Source: Flavobacteriales bacterium
Lineage (GTDB): Bacteria > Bacteroidota > Bacteroidia > Flavobacteriales_F > PHOS-HE28
Assembly: GCA_016788295.1 (NCBI GenBank)
Contig: JAEUSY010000061.1
Location: 146,804-210,803, forward strand
Reading direction: 5' to 3'
Length of the DNA stretch: 64,000 bases
The notes beneath the pieces are model-generated. The model worked only from the letters and a program-made list of their open reading frames with translations, had not been told where the DNA came from and ran no database searches. This document shows, in pieces, positions 40,217-49,118 of this stretch (within the stretch, counting starts at the first letter, position 1; each line of letters opens with the position of its first letter). Position numbers and translations under genes: made by a program.

Positions 40217-41194
40217 TCACATATCGAGGACGTAGGCGAAGATCAAAGGTGCCACAATAGTAGCATCACTTTCGATGATGTACTTCGGGGTGTCGATGTC
40301 CAGTTTTCCCCAAGTGATCTTTTCATTCGGTACGGCACCACTATAGCTGCCATAGCTGGTGGTGCTGTCGCTGATCTGGCAGAAGTAGCTCCAGAAGGGG
40401 ATGTTGTCGCGCTGCAGGTCCTGATGCAGCATGGGCACCACGCAAATGGGGAAATCGCCCGCGATGCCACCACCGATCTGGAAGAAACCGATACCGTCAG
40501 TACCACAGTTGTTGGTGTACCACTCGGCCAGGAACATCATGTACTCGATGCCGCTCTTCATCATGCCGGGCTTGCAATCGCCGCTGATGCAGTGGCCGGC
40601 GAAGATGTTGCCCAATGTGCTGTCCTCCCATCCGGGGCAGATGATGGGCAGGTTGCGCTCGGCAGCGGCCACCATCCAGCTGTCCTTCGGATCGATCTGG
40701 TAGTACTGTTGGAGCACCCCGCTACGGATCATTTCATAGAAATACTCATGCGGGAAGCGACGGTTTCCGCTTTTGTTATCGGCGGTCCAGAGGTCCACCA
40801 CGTGCTTTTCCAAGCGACGGAAAGCCTCGTGCTCGGGAATGCAGGTGTCGGTCACCCGGTTCATGCCGCGGTCCAGTAGGTCGCGCTCCTGTTGCGGTGT
40901 AAGGTCGCGGTAGTGGGGAACGCGCTCGTAGTGGTCATGCGCCACTAAGTTCATCACATCCTCTTCCAGGTTGGCACCGGTGCAGCTAATGATATCCACC
41001 TTGCCTTGGCGGATCATCTCAGCGAGGATCTTGCCTAGTTCGGCGGTGCTCATGGCACCGGCCAGGGTGACCATCATTTTCCGGCCTTGGGCCAGGTGGG
41101 CCTTGTAGCCTTTGGCGGCATCCACGAGCGCTGCTGCATTGAAGTGCAGGTAGTGCTTTTCCATGAATGCCGAGAGGGGACGTGCGTTGCTCAT
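40217..41194 (-). CDS. Deoxyhypusine-synthase-family protein
   Basis: A 325-residue protein with the NAD-binding fold and the signature of the deoxyhypusine/homospermidine synthase family: GRKMMVTLAGAMSTAELG, SCTGANLEEDVMN, GTDGIGFFQIGGGIAGDFPI, and the NEKITWGKLDIDTPK segment holding the active-site lysine (Lys297). Bacteria lack the eIF5A target, so bacterial members probably transfer the aminobutyl group of spermidine to another amine, for example making homospermidine. Arginine decarboxylase at 47433 would supply the polyamine pathway. A TATATTTC sequence upstream (near 41212-41220) approximates a -7 box. Confidence 0.9.
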   Translation of the reverse strand: MSNARPLSAFMEKHYLHFNAAALVDAAKGYKAHLAQGRKMMVTLAGAMSTAELGKILAEMIRQGKVDIISCTGANLEEDVMNLVAHDHYERVPHYRDLTPQQERDLLDRGMNRVTDTCIPEHEAFRRLEKHVVDLWTADNKSGNRRFPHEYFYEMIRSGVLQQYYQIDPKDSWMVAAAERNLPIICPGWEDSTLGNIFAGHCISGDCKPGMMKSGIEYMMFLAEWYTNNCGTDGIGFFQIGGGIAGDFPICVVPMLHQDLQRDNIPFWSYFCQISDSTTSYGSYSGAVPNEKITWGKLDIDTPKYIIESDATIVAPLIFAYVLDM

Positions 41195-41234
41195 CTCAGT
41201 GTTTCGGGGGCGAAATATAGAAGTGCATTGTGAT

Positions 41235-41254
41235 ATCGAGCGTGTGCGCTCGAT
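41235..41254. terminator. Hairpin between sugar cluster and deoxyhypusine-synthase gene
   Basis: ATCGAGCG (41235-41242), loop TGTG, CGCTCGAT (41247-41254): perfect 8-bp stem. It lies about 107 nt after the GT-C-like gene stop and 41 nt before the next start on the same strand. No T run is present, so it could be a leader structure instead. Confidence 0.4.
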
Positions 41255-41360
41255 GGTGTTGGTTTCCCGGTGTTCCATGGAACGTGCCGGATGACCCACG
41301 GCTAGACCTCGTACAGGTGACCAGGGTTGCAGGAATGAACGGTCAAAGGCAGGGCTGGCC

Positions 41361-42836
41361 CTATGGGGTCGTTGGTGATGGTCCAACAACGCGCTTCTTG
41401 GCCGAAAGGAAGTACTCGACCGCGGCCACGGTGATAAGTGCGATGACAATGCCATGGACCGGCACCGTGTAACGCGATTGTATGGCCATTGGGATATGAA
41501 TGACCCAGATGTAAAGCACGAGCATCAGCGCGAACCGACGTTCGTGCCAGCGTTTGCGATCCCGTAGGATGCAGTAAAGCAGAAAAATACCACCAATTCC
41601 GAAGGTCACGAAACTGAGCAGGAAAGGGGCCAACATGCCAAGCCGGCCTTTCAACCCAATGGCGTTTCCAACCATCGGCCGAACACCCGGCTCTGGCCTG
41701 AACACCATGCGTTCCATGGGTCGGTTGATGTTGGTTATCCACAGCCTTATGGCCGTGTATGCTCGCGTTGCGAGGTAGTATCCTGGTTCTGTGCGTATGG
41801 ATGCCATGGTCTCCCGGGCGATCAAACTGTCCAAAGCCACGGTGAGCCGCGCCGACCGGGTTACGAACAGGTCAGGATAAGATCCTTCCATGATCGGGAT
41901 GTTCGCCTTGTCCGAACTGGACATGAACGGGGTGGCAGCCGCTTCAATGCGCTCCCATTGTTCGTTGTAATGCGCATAGTGCATGGCAGCTTCATCGTCA
42001 CTTACCCAAGGGTAGAACTCTCTGCCGAAGTAGTTGTAATTGAAATAGTGCATGGAGCCATAGCCGGGAAGTCTGTGCTGCCAGAAGCCCATGTTCGATA
42101 TCACCGAACTTCCACTGATGGGTACTGGCTTGAACACCCCATGTGCCCCAAGGTTCCAAAGTGCGAAGGGTAGCGGGGCCAACAACACGAACAGGACAAG
42201 GGTAATGAGGTCGGCGCGCAACGCGGTCCACCGATCCGCCCCGCGGTTCAGTAGGAGGTCAGCCAACAGAACGAACAAAGGGAAAAGAAGCAATACAGGC
42301 CTTATCCACCAGGCAAGGGCAATGAGCACCCCGAGCAGTATCGACCGACGAATGGAATGCGGTGCCATGCCAACTACGGCCACGGCGCTGCACAGTGGTA
42401 GCATCACGGCCTCGGGCAGGATCTCGTGTGCGTAATGAAGCAGTTGGAATTGTGGCAAGAGCAGCAGGAGGAGCACGTTCTGCTTGAGAGGTCCGTTCGG
42501 TCCTTTGCCGACCCACAGGAGCAATAGCAGCAGATTGATGAGCAAGAGCACGTTCTGGGCTACCCTTGCAGCAGTGATGTTCTGGTTGACCAGCCAAAGG
42601 AAGACCGGGTACCCGTGTGTTCGGTAGGTCTCTAGCGGCGGGTCCTCCAGAATACCGACCCAGTAGCTGAAGGTGCCTTGTTCAAGCCCTTCGGCCAATC
42701 GGATATACGTGGCCTGGTCGCCGCTTGGTCGTCCGCCGAAGACCCAAAAACCCATGACCATCATCACGATGTGCAGAACGAAAAGCACAAGGCGGGTCTT
42801 TCTGCTGGACAATATTCTTTGGAAGAGGTCCCTCAT
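41361..42836 (-). CDS. GT-C-type membrane glycosyltransferase-like protein
   Basis: A 491-residue polytopic membrane protein with about ten hydrophobic helices and large extracytoplasmic loops. The first loop contains GGRPSGDQATYIRLAEGLEQ, with acidic residues in the place where ArnT/PMT-type (GT39-like) enzymes have the catalytic Asp/Glu, and THGYPVFLWLV follows. Such enzymes transfer sugars from polyprenyl-phosphate carriers outside the cytoplasm. ATG 42836 starts 1 nt after the stop of the GT2 gene, so the two are coupled; the carrier-linked sugar would be made by the upstream GT2 enzymes. Confidence 0.8.
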   Translation of the reverse strand: MRDLFQRILSSRKTRLVLFVLHIVMMVMGFWVFGGRPSGDQATYIRLAEGLEQGTFSYWVGILEDPPLETYRTHGYPVFLWLVNQNITAARVAQNVLLLINLLLLLLWVGKGPNGPLKQNVLLLLLLPQFQLLHYAHEILPEAVMLPLCSAVAVVGMAPHSIRRSILLGVLIALAWWIRPVLLLFPLFVLLADLLLNRGADRWTALRADLITLVLFVLLAPLPFALWNLGAHGVFKPVPISGSSVISNMGFWQHRLPGYGSMHYFNYNYFGREFYPWVSDDEAAMHYAHYNEQWERIEAAATPFMSSSDKANIPIMEGSYPDLFVTRSARLTVALDSLIARETMASIRTEPGYYLATRAYTAIRLWITNINRPMERMVFRPEPGVRPMVGNAIGLKGRLGMLAPFLLSFVTFGIGGIFLLYCILRDRKRWHERRFALMLVLYIWVIHIPMAIQSRYTVPVHGIVIALITVAAVEYFLSAKKRVVGPSPTTP

Positions 42837-42837
42837 A

Positions 42838-43575
42838 CTACGTGGTACGTTTGCCGGTCCATTTTTCAACGAGCATCCGCCGCACTACGCGCAGATAGGG
42901 CCCCCAAAGGCCTGCCAGTACCATTTTTGATTCCCCTACTTCACGTCCTTGCCAGCCATTCGGTACCACGGTATATCGGGCACCCCGTACCATTGCCTTC
43001 AGGGGTAGTTCTACTTCAAGTTCGAAGCCTTTCGCCGTCAGAGGCATCACCCTTTCGATCACTGATCTGCGATAGAGCTTGAAAGGGTTGGTCACATCAT
43101 TGTAGCGGAACTGGAACACAACGCACAGGAAGAGATTGGCCGCACGGTTCATGAACCACTTCCTTGGTGGATAGCCGATGACCTTTGATCCGCGCATGGC
43201 CCTGCTTCCGAATACGCAATCCAGTTCTGCGGTCAACATGTTATTGAACACAACGAGATCATTCGGCGGGTCGCTCGCATCAGCCATCATTATGGTCACG
43301 CGGTCGCCTTGGAAATGTTGTAGGCCGAATGCGATCGCTCGGCCGAACCCGTTCGGACCGGTGTTCCGCATGGGGTTCAGTTCAGGTATCTCCGTTCTTA
43401 GTTCTTGAAGCACGTCCCAGGTGCGGTCCGTGCTGTTGTCATCCACTACGACAAGTTCATGGGGTATTCCTGCTTCGCGCAGGGTGCGCGTCAGCGGCCG
43501 GAGCATCAAGGGTAATGAGCCTTCTTCATTCCGTGCTGGAATGACCACGCTGAGAAGCACTCCTTCGTTATTCAT
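42838..43575 (-). CDS. GT2 glycosyltransferase (dolichol-phosphate mannosyltransferase-like)
   Basis: ATG 43575 begins MNNEGVLLSVVIPARNEEGS, the GT2 nucleotide-sugar fold, followed by ELVVVDDNSTDRTWDVLQEL, IMMADASDPPNDL (the DxD-like site) and the acceptor region SRAMRGSKVIGYPPRKWF. It should make a polyprenyl-phosphate sugar on the cytoplasmic side. The start overlaps the end of the upstream GT2 gene by 8 nt and the stop is 1 nt from the membrane glycosyltransferase. Confidence 0.9.
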   Translation of the reverse strand: MNNEGVLLSVVIPARNEEGSLPLMLRPLTRTLREAGIPHELVVVDDNSTDRTWDVLQELRTEIPELNPMRNTGPNGFGRAIAFGLQHFQGDRVTIMMADASDPPNDLVVFNNMLTAELDCVFGSRAMRGSKVIGYPPRKWFMNRAANLFLCVVFQFRYNDVTNPFKLYRRSVIERVMPLTAKGFELEVELPLKAMVRGARYTVVPNGWQGREVGESKMVLAGLWGPYLRVVRRMLVEKWTGKRTT

Positions 43576-44566
43576 CGACCACGTTGCGTCGTGCGGTAAG
43601 GTCCTCCAGCACATTGCTGTGTGCCCGTTCGGCCACGAAATAGAGCGGCCTGTCCTTCACAGTGATCATGATCTGACCCATGTATTCACTGATCACTACG
43701 AAGAAGGTACAGGTGAAGAAGAAGTAGATGGCCTGTTGTCCGGAAAGTGCCACCCAACCCGGGGCATAGTCATCCTTGAAGAAGAAGATGGCCGTAATGA
43801 ACACGGCATACAGGAGATTGAACAACGCCCCCAAGGCCCCGATCCATGTCAGGAAACGCAATGGGTGCACGGAGTTCTGTGCAATGATGTTCACGCCACG
43901 TTGCACGGAACGGGCCAGGCCGCGGTCCTTTTGGAATGCTTCTGGATCGTTCAGCGCGTATTCCACGTACGTACGTTCCACGCCAACATAGCCGCTCTGC
44001 ACGCTGAGGTAGCCGCTGGGGTCGCGCACTTTGAGCAACTGGTTCACCACGCTTCGGGGCATCGCCACTAAGTGGGTCAGGTCCGGATCTATGGTGACGT
44101 TCAGGATGCGCTTCAAGTAGTGCCTGAATAGACGCTCACCCATACGAGGTACCCAGCCTCCATGCGGCTTGTTCAGTGCACGGCCGAAGACCACCTTGTT
44201 CTGAAGTTGGCAAATTCCGATGATCTCAGGCAACCGTTCCAAGGGGTCCTGTCCGAGAACGGCAACCACCACATGGTCTCCGATGGCTTGGTCAAGCCCT
44301 GCGTAACTGGCGATCTCCTGTCCAAAGGGCCGGTTCAACCGGATGTAGTGCAGGAAAGGGGTCTGCTTAAGCAGGTCCTTGATCACCACGCCATGTTCGT
44401 GCGAGCCCGAGTCATCGACCAGAATGATCTCGAAGAAGGTGTAGCGTTCGTGAATGGCGGCATGTAAGGTCCTGATGCCTTCTGCCAATTGCCCGGATCG
44501 ACCAGTAGGAAGGATGATGACGAAGGAGGCCAGCGTGGCGCTCGACTTCTCTGGAACATTGGCCAT
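43568..44566 (-). CDS. GT2 glycosyltransferase with two C-terminal membrane helices
   Basis: The 332-residue protein has an N-terminal GT2 domain (FVIILPTGRSGQLAEGIRTL, FEIILVDDSGSHEHG, VVVAVLGQDPLERLPEII) and two transmembrane helices near the end (WIGALGALFNLLYAVFITAIF, AIYFFFTCTFFVVISEYMGQ). This is the ArnC/GtrB architecture of enzymes that load a sugar on undecaprenyl phosphate. The DxD site is changed to GQDP. A TAATTTTG promoter box lies 4 nt before the start. First gene of the minus-strand half of the sugar cluster. Confidence 0.9.
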   Translation of the reverse strand: MANVPEKSSATLASFVIILPTGRSGQLAEGIRTLHAAIHERYTFFEIILVDDSGSHEHGVVIKDLLKQTPFLHYIRLNRPFGQEIASYAGLDQAIGDHVVVAVLGQDPLERLPEIIGICQLQNKVVFGRALNKPHGGWVPRMGERLFRHYLKRILNVTIDPDLTHLVAMPRSVVNQLLKVRDPSGYLSVQSGYVGVERTYVEYALNDPEAFQKDRGLARSVQRGVNIIAQNSVHPLRFLTWIGALGALFNLLYAVFITAIFFFKDDYAPGWVALSGQQAIYFFFTCTFFVVISEYMGQIMITVKDRPLYFVAERAHSNVLEDLTARRNVVDE

Positions 44567-44570
44567 TGGT

Positions 44571-44578
44571 CAAAATTA
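44571..44578 (-). promoter_or_regulatory. -7 promoter box of the GT2 operon
   Basis: Minus-strand TAATTTTG, perfect TAnnTTTG, only 4 nt from the ATG at 44566. Confidence 0.6.
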
Positions 44579-44597
44579 GGGAAAAGGGTTCCGTGGC

Positions 44598-44605
44598 TAT
44601 TTTCG
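44598..44605 (+). promoter_or_regulatory. -7 promoter box of the SDR operon
   Basis: TATTTTCG, the TAnnTTCG variant, 6 nt before the ATG at 44612. With the box at 44571 it forms a compact divergent promoter region of 45 nt. Confidence 0.5.
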
Positions 44606-44611
44606 CTGGCG

Positions 44612-45430
44612 ATGATAAAAGGGGGAGGGTCGATCACACGGAACGATGCGTTGGTCGGACATACCGGTTTCGTGGGGTCCAACCTGGCAAAGGTCCACGC
44701 GTTCACTTCATTGTACAGGTCCACGGACATCGAGAATGCCCGTGGAGGTGACTTTGACCTTCTGGTCTGTGCCGGTGTGCGTGCTGAGAAGTGGATCGCC
44801 AATAAGGATGAGGCCGGGGACCTGGCGGGTATTGAACGCTTGATGGATGTGCTGCGTACGACACGCGCTCATCAAGCCGTGCTGATATCCACCACGGATG
44901 TGTACGCGGATACGCGTGGAAGAACAGAGGCGGATCCGGTGGATATCCACACCAATCAGCCTTATGGACGCAATAGGGCTTTGCTGGAGGTCTGGTTCAG
45001 GGAGCGTTTTCCGAATGCGCTGATCGTGCGTTTGCCGGGTCTGTTCGGCCCGGGTCTTAAGAAGAACGTTGTTCATGATCTGATCAAGGACCATGAAGTA
45101 GAGAAGATCAACACGGACGGTGTGCACCAGTATTATGATGTGCGCTGGCTTTGGAACGATGTTCAGCGTGCGCTTGTGGCAGGTATCAACACCTTGAACG
45201 TGGCCACTCCTCCCATGAAAGTGGTCGACCTATGCCGTGATGTGTTCGGAGTGGAGTACCAGAACCCTGCACCGCGACCGGCTACATACGATATGCGGTC
45301 AATGCACGACCAACTGTTCGGTGGTGTTGATGGATACCTGTACAATGCAACGGATGTTCTAAGTGCCATGAAGGAGTTCGTGAACCACCACCCGGACCGT
45401 CGACCGTTGAAGCTTCCCCCCATCGCGTGA
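44612..45430 (+). CDS. NAD-dependent epimerase/dehydratase-family protein (extended SDR)
   Basis: A 272-residue Rossmann-fold protein with the cofactor motif GHTGFVGSNL and STTDVYADT. The catalytic YxxxK position reads YGRNR (NQPYGRNRALLE), with arginine in place of the usual lysine. FRERFPNALIVRLPGLFGPG and the substrate-lid region follow. It is expected to modify a nucleotide sugar or sugar acid for the surface-glycan cluster, but the altered residue makes the reaction uncertain. GTG 45427 of the next gene overlaps its stop (GTGA). Confidence 0.82.
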   Translation: MIKGGGSITRNDALVGHTGFVGSNLAKVHAFTSLYRSTDIENARGGDFDLLVCAGVRAEKWIANKDEAGDLAGIERLMDVLRTTRAHQAVLISTTDVYADTRGRTEADPVDIHTNQPYGRNRALLEVWFRERFPNALIVRLPGLFGPGLKKNVVHDLIKDHEVEKINTDGVHQYYDVRWLWNDVQRALVAGINTLNVATPPMKVVDLCRDVFGVEYQNPAPRPATYDMRSMHDQLFGGVDGYLYNATDVLSAMKEFVNHHPDRRPLKLPPIA

Positions 45431-46281
45431 AACTCGCTGTTTCTTCCTTTGCCTGGCAGCCGGGCGACACCGAACGTGTGTTGGTAGTGCTTGGTGGATC
45501 GCAGGTTGTAAGTGGTGTTGAACTGGTATTGCCAATGGCTTTTGCCGATCCGGCAACGGTCAGCCATGTCGAAGTGGAGCAGGTGCGCGCGCGGGTTGCT
45601 GCTTTCGGGTTGAGCATACCTTCAGTGCAGTCGTTGGTCTTCGGTAAGCCTGACCTTCAGCTGTTCGGTGATACGGAAGCGCGTGGTCGTTTGCTCGGTC
45701 ATTTAGTACGCATGGCCTCTCTTGCGGAGGACCTTGGTGCGCGGACCATGGTTTTCGGAAGTCCGGCGAGCAGGCTGCGGCGTGGAATGGCCTTGGATGT
45801 CGCCAATGAACTGGCCGTGGACTTCTTCATGCGGCTCGGTGATCTCTTGCCAGGGAAAGGTCCGGTCGTTACCATTGAGCCGAACCCGCCCATCTATGCA
45901 GGCTGTGACTGGTTGAACCACACGGCCGAAGCGCTCGAGTTCGTAAGACGTGTAGATCACCCTCGCGTACGATTGCAGTTGGATACCGGTGCCATGGTGA
46001 GCGCCATTGAAGCGGCCCAGCCGCATGATACCTCCTTGCTTAACGAAGCATTGGGGTCAGGAGCGCATCTGCATATTAGTGCACCTGGTCTATTGCCCAT
46101 ACGGTCCGGCGATAGCATCCAACAGCGGATCGCCCGCGACCTCCTTCGCGCAGGCCTTGCCGAAAGCGATCACCTGCCATGGGTCAGTATTGAAATGAAG
46201 GGCGGTCCTGACCCTATTAGCGGCATTCAAGAAGCGGTTGCAGCGGTTCGTGCGTGGTACCCGATCAACATGGACGCATGA
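45427..46281 (+). CDS. Sugar-phosphate isomerase/epimerase-like TIM-barrel protein
   Basis: A GTG start overlaps the preceding stop, so translation is coupled. The sequence follows the AP-endonuclease-2/xylose-isomerase-like TIM barrel: RMASLAEDLGARTMVFGSPA, VVTIEPNPPIYAGCDWLNHT, VRLQLDTGAMVSA, GAHLHISAPGLLP and VSIEMKG, which supply Glu, Asp, His and Glu metal ligands in order. It is likely to isomerise or dehydrate a sugar in the same pathway as its neighbours. Its own stop overlaps the next start (ATGA). Confidence 0.82.
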   Translation: MKLAVSSFAWQPGDTERVLVVLGGSQVVSGVELVLPMAFADPATVSHVEVEQVRARVAAFGLSIPSVQSLVFGKPDLQLFGDTEARGRLLGHLVRMASLAEDLGARTMVFGSPASRLRRGMALDVANELAVDFFMRLGDLLPGKGPVVTIEPNPPIYAGCDWLNHTAEALEFVRRVDHPRVRLQLDTGAMVSAIEAAQPHDTSLLNEALGSGAHLHISAPGLLPIRSGDSIQQRIARDLLRAGLAESDHLPWVSIEMKGGPDPISGIQEAVAAVRAWYPINMDA

Positions 46282-47444
46282 GCAACGACCGTCAAAAGGA
46301 TGTGGTTGTTGTAGGGGGGGGCATGTTCGGCACATGGACAGCATGCATGGCGGCTGCACGCGGTCTTCGTACTGTTCTCCTCGAAGCAGGTAGTGAACTG
46401 CACCAGGCCGCATCACTTGTGAATCAGGCACGTGTTCACAATGGTTACCATTACCCGCGTAGCATACTTACCGGTATTCGCTCAAGGGCGAATTTCGAGC
46501 GGTTCGCCGAAGACTTCCCGGAAGTCGTTCATTCGGCCTTCACGCACCTTTATGCCATAGCTCGCCAAGGTTCGCATATCACCGCCCAACAGTTCGCCCT
46601 GTTCTGTGAACGCATCGGCGCTGAATGCACAGAGGCCGATGATATTCAGCATGCCGTGTTCGATAGGGACCGAGTGGAGGCTGTATTTCGTGTTAAGGAG
46701 TATGCCTTTGATGCTGAAGTATTGCGAAAGGTGATGCGCGAAAAACTGATGAGGTCCGGAGCAGAGGTCCGTATGAGCTCCCGGGTAGCCTCAATTGAAC
46801 ATCTTCCTGATGGGCACATGACCGTGTTGACCGGGGCAGGGGAGCATTACAACGCTGCGGTTGTTTTCAATTGTACTTACGCTGCATTGAACGCGATCGC
46901 GCGCAGTGCCGGAGTACCTGCCATGGCCTTCAGGCAGGAGTTGGTGGAGATCGCGCTCATGCGCATGCCGCCCGAACTGCGTACCATTGGTTGGACGATC
47001 ATGGATGGGCCATTCAGTTCCAGTCTGCCATTCCCTGCACGGCAGGCCCGTTCGTTGTACCATGTGAAGCACTCTGTGCACTACGCATGGGACGATGACC
47101 CTTCCATCGGACCTGTTGATGGAGCTTCCCTACTTAAGGATCCCCCAGCATCAAGGGTGAGACACATGGTACAGGATGGCGCGCTTTACGTACCCGGGTT
47201 GCGCAATGCTGAACATGTAGGTTCGTTGTGGACAGTGCGCACCAAGCTCCCAGGTAGTGCGCAGACCGATAGTCGCCCTATTCTGTTCAGGAACCAACCC
47301 GAACAGCCAAGGTTGTATCATGTGATGGGGGGGAAGATCGATAACGTATACGATCTTGAGGAGTACTTGGAGAACGCGCTCTCCGAGGCATTCGGAACGA
47401 CCAGGACCAACAGTCCCGATGCGCATGGCCACTTACATCGGTAG
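46278..47444 (+). CDS. FAD-dependent oxidoreductase (DAO family)
   Basis: ATG 46278 begins MSNDRQKDVVVVGGGMFGTW, the dinucleotide-binding GxGxxG, followed by LLEAGSELHQAASLVNQARVHNG, which is the usual D-amino-acid-oxidase-type segment. VFNCTYAALNAIARSAG and the C-terminal VMGGKIDNVYDLEEYL complete the family pattern. It probably oxidises a sugar or amino-sugar alcohol in the cluster. It overlaps the upstream gene as ATGA and the convergent arginine decarboxylase gene by 12 nt at the stops. Confidence 0.85.
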   Translation: MSNDRQKDVVVVGGGMFGTWTACMAAARGLRTVLLEAGSELHQAASLVNQARVHNGYHYPRSILTGIRSRANFERFAEDFPEVVHSAFTHLYAIARQGSHITAQQFALFCERIGAECTEADDIQHAVFDRDRVEAVFRVKEYAFDAEVLRKVMREKLMRSGAEVRMSSRVASIEHLPDGHMTVLTGAGEHYNAAVVFNCTYAALNAIARSAGVPAMAFRQELVEIALMRMPPELRTIGWTIMDGPFSSSLPFPARQARSLYHVKHSVHYAWDDDPSIGPVDGASLLKDPPASRVRHMVQDGALYVPGLRNAEHVGSLWTVRTKLPGSAQTDSRPILFRNQPEQPRLYHVMGGKIDNVYDLEEYLENALSEAFGTTRTNSPDAHGHLHR

Positions 47445-48830
47445 ATAGCCCAAGAGCTGCAGCATCCGCTCGGCGCTTTGGGTCTCGGCGAACACGGTAT
47501 CCGTCAAGGACCCATCCGGCGCCCTGTCGATCAGCACGTGCTTGGGCTTTGGGATCAGGCAATGCTGTATCCCCCCGAAGCCGCCCAAGGTGTCCTGGTA
47601 GGCGCCTGTGTTGAAGTAGCCGATGTACTGCCTGCGATCCTCATGGAACTTGGGCAGGTAGATGGCATTGATGTGTTGCTCGCTGTTGTAGTAATCGTCG
47701 CTGTCGCAGGTCATGCCGCCTAGGAAGACGCGTTCATACTCGTCTTCCCAATTGTTCACCGGCAGCATGATGAAGCGCTTGCTGATGGCCCACGTGTCGG
47801 GGAGCGTCGTCATGAAACTGCCGTCGATCATGTTCCAACGCTCCTTCTCGTTCTGCTTCTTCTGGTGGATGATGCTGAAGAAGGTGGCGCCGCTATCGCT
47901 CACAGTGAAGCTGCCGAACTCGCTGAAGATGTTGGGCTCCTGCACGCGGTTCTCCTCGCAGATGTCCTTGATCCGGCCCACGATCTCGCCGATCATGTAG
48001 TCCAGGTCAAAGCTGAAGTTCAGGCTGTTCTTGATCGGCAGGCCACCTCCGATGTCCAGCGTGTCCAGCGTGCGGCAAAGCTTCCATAGATCGCAGTACA
48101 CGTTCACGCACTTGGTCAGCTCGTTCCAGTAGTAGGCGGTGTCGGTGATCCCTGTATTGATGAAGAAGTGCATCAGTTTCAAGCGGAACTTCTTCTGCTT
48201 GCTGATGTTCCGCATGTAGAACGGGATGATGTCCTTGTACCCGATGCCAAGGCGGCTGGTGTAGAACTCGAACTTGGGGGCCTCCTCGGCGGCGATCCGG
48301 ATGCCGATGTCGCACGGGCCTTCGATCACCTCATCGAGGGCATAGATCTCGGCCATATTGTCGATGATGGGCACGATGTTGTACCCGCGGTTCGCCAGTT
48401 TGCCGATGCCCTTGATGTAGCGTTCGTCCTTGAACCCATTGCAGAGGATGGTGGCATCCTTGGTGATGCGCCCCCGCTCGATCAGCAGCTCGATCATCTC
48501 GAGGTCGTAGGCGCTGCTGGTCTCCAGGTTCACACCTTTGTCCAGCACCTTGTCGATGATGTAGCTGAAGTGGTTGCTCTTGGTGCAGTAGAAGTACTCG
48601 TAGCTGCCGGTGTATCCGTGGTCCTTGATGGCCTTGGCGAAACTGGCACGGGCCAGGTCGATCTTCTCGCCGATCTTGGGCAGGTAGGTGATGCGCAGCG
48701 GTGTGCCGTGCTTCTCCAGGATGTCCATTAGGCGCAATCCGTTCCAAACGAGCTTGTCGTCGTCAATGGCGAATTCATCCTTCGGAAAGTCGAAGGTCTG
48801 TTCGATCAGGTCGATGTAACGGGTCTTCAT
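47433..48830 (-). CDS. speA: Arginine decarboxylase, PLP fold type III
   Basis: A 465-residue member of the Bacteroidota group of biosynthetic arginine decarboxylases, starting MKTRYIDLIEQTFDFPKDEF. The PLP lysine is Lys84 in YFYCTKSNHF; other signatures are TLDIGGGLPIKNS, EFGSFTVSDSGA and GGMTCDSDDYYN, the last carrying the catalytic cysteine. It makes agmatine for polyamine synthesis in the cytoplasm. The nearest promoter-like box lies 219 nt upstream, so the mRNA probably has a long leader. The deoxyhypusine-synthase-like gene at 40217 may use the resulting polyamine. Confidence 0.92.
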   Translation of the reverse strand: MKTRYIDLIEQTFDFPKDEFAIDDDKLVWNGLRLMDILEKHGTPLRITYLPKIGEKIDLARASFAKAIKDHGYTGSYEYFYCTKSNHFSYIIDKVLDKGVNLETSSAYDLEMIELLIERGRITKDATILCNGFKDERYIKGIGKLANRGYNIVPIIDNMAEIYALDEVIEGPCDIGIRIAAEEAPKFEFYTSRLGIGYKDIIPFYMRNISKQKKFRLKLMHFFINTGITDTAYYWNELTKCVNVYCDLWKLCRTLDTLDIGGGLPIKNSLNFSFDLDYMIGEIVGRIKDICEENRVQEPNIFSEFGSFTVSDSGATFFSIIHQKKQNEKERWNMIDGSFMTTLPDTWAISKRFIMLPVNNWEDEYERVFLGGMTCDSDDYYNSEQHINAIYLPKFHEDRRQYIGYFNTGAYQDTLGGFGGIQHCLIPKPKHVLIDRAPDGSLTDTVFAETQSAERMLQLLGYLPM

Positions 48831-49118
48831 CGGGCGTGCAGGCCTGAAGGGGAAGGTGGGGTGGTCGTGAAAGGGAGGCCGGATACCGAGTACGGTGCGG
48901 GCGTTGGAGCGTCATTGGCCAAGGCCCGGAGGTATGCGGCAGCACGCGTCATCGAAAAGCGCGGGATGGCACGCAAGGGACCGAGGCTTCGGGGAAGCCA
49001 CCGAACAGGATATCGGCGGGTGGCGCGTACATGGTCTGGCGAACGGATGCAAAAGTAGATGTCGGGAGCTTCCGCAGGGGCCGTTCGGAGGCGAAATAAT
49101 GCGACCGGCCCAACTGCC
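48831..49118. other. Long leader region upstream of speA
   Basis: 288 nt without a credible gene. It contains the speA promoter box (49050-49057) and between it and speA a small hairpin GGCTTC/GAAGCC (48985-48990/48994-48999). No known riboswitch pattern is recognised. Confidence 0.45.
49050..49057 (-). promoter_or_regulatory. Likely -7 promoter box of speA
   Basis: Minus-strand TACTTTTG, perfect TAnnTTTG, 219 nt upstream of the speA start and downstream of the corA stop at 49119. Confidence 0.45.
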
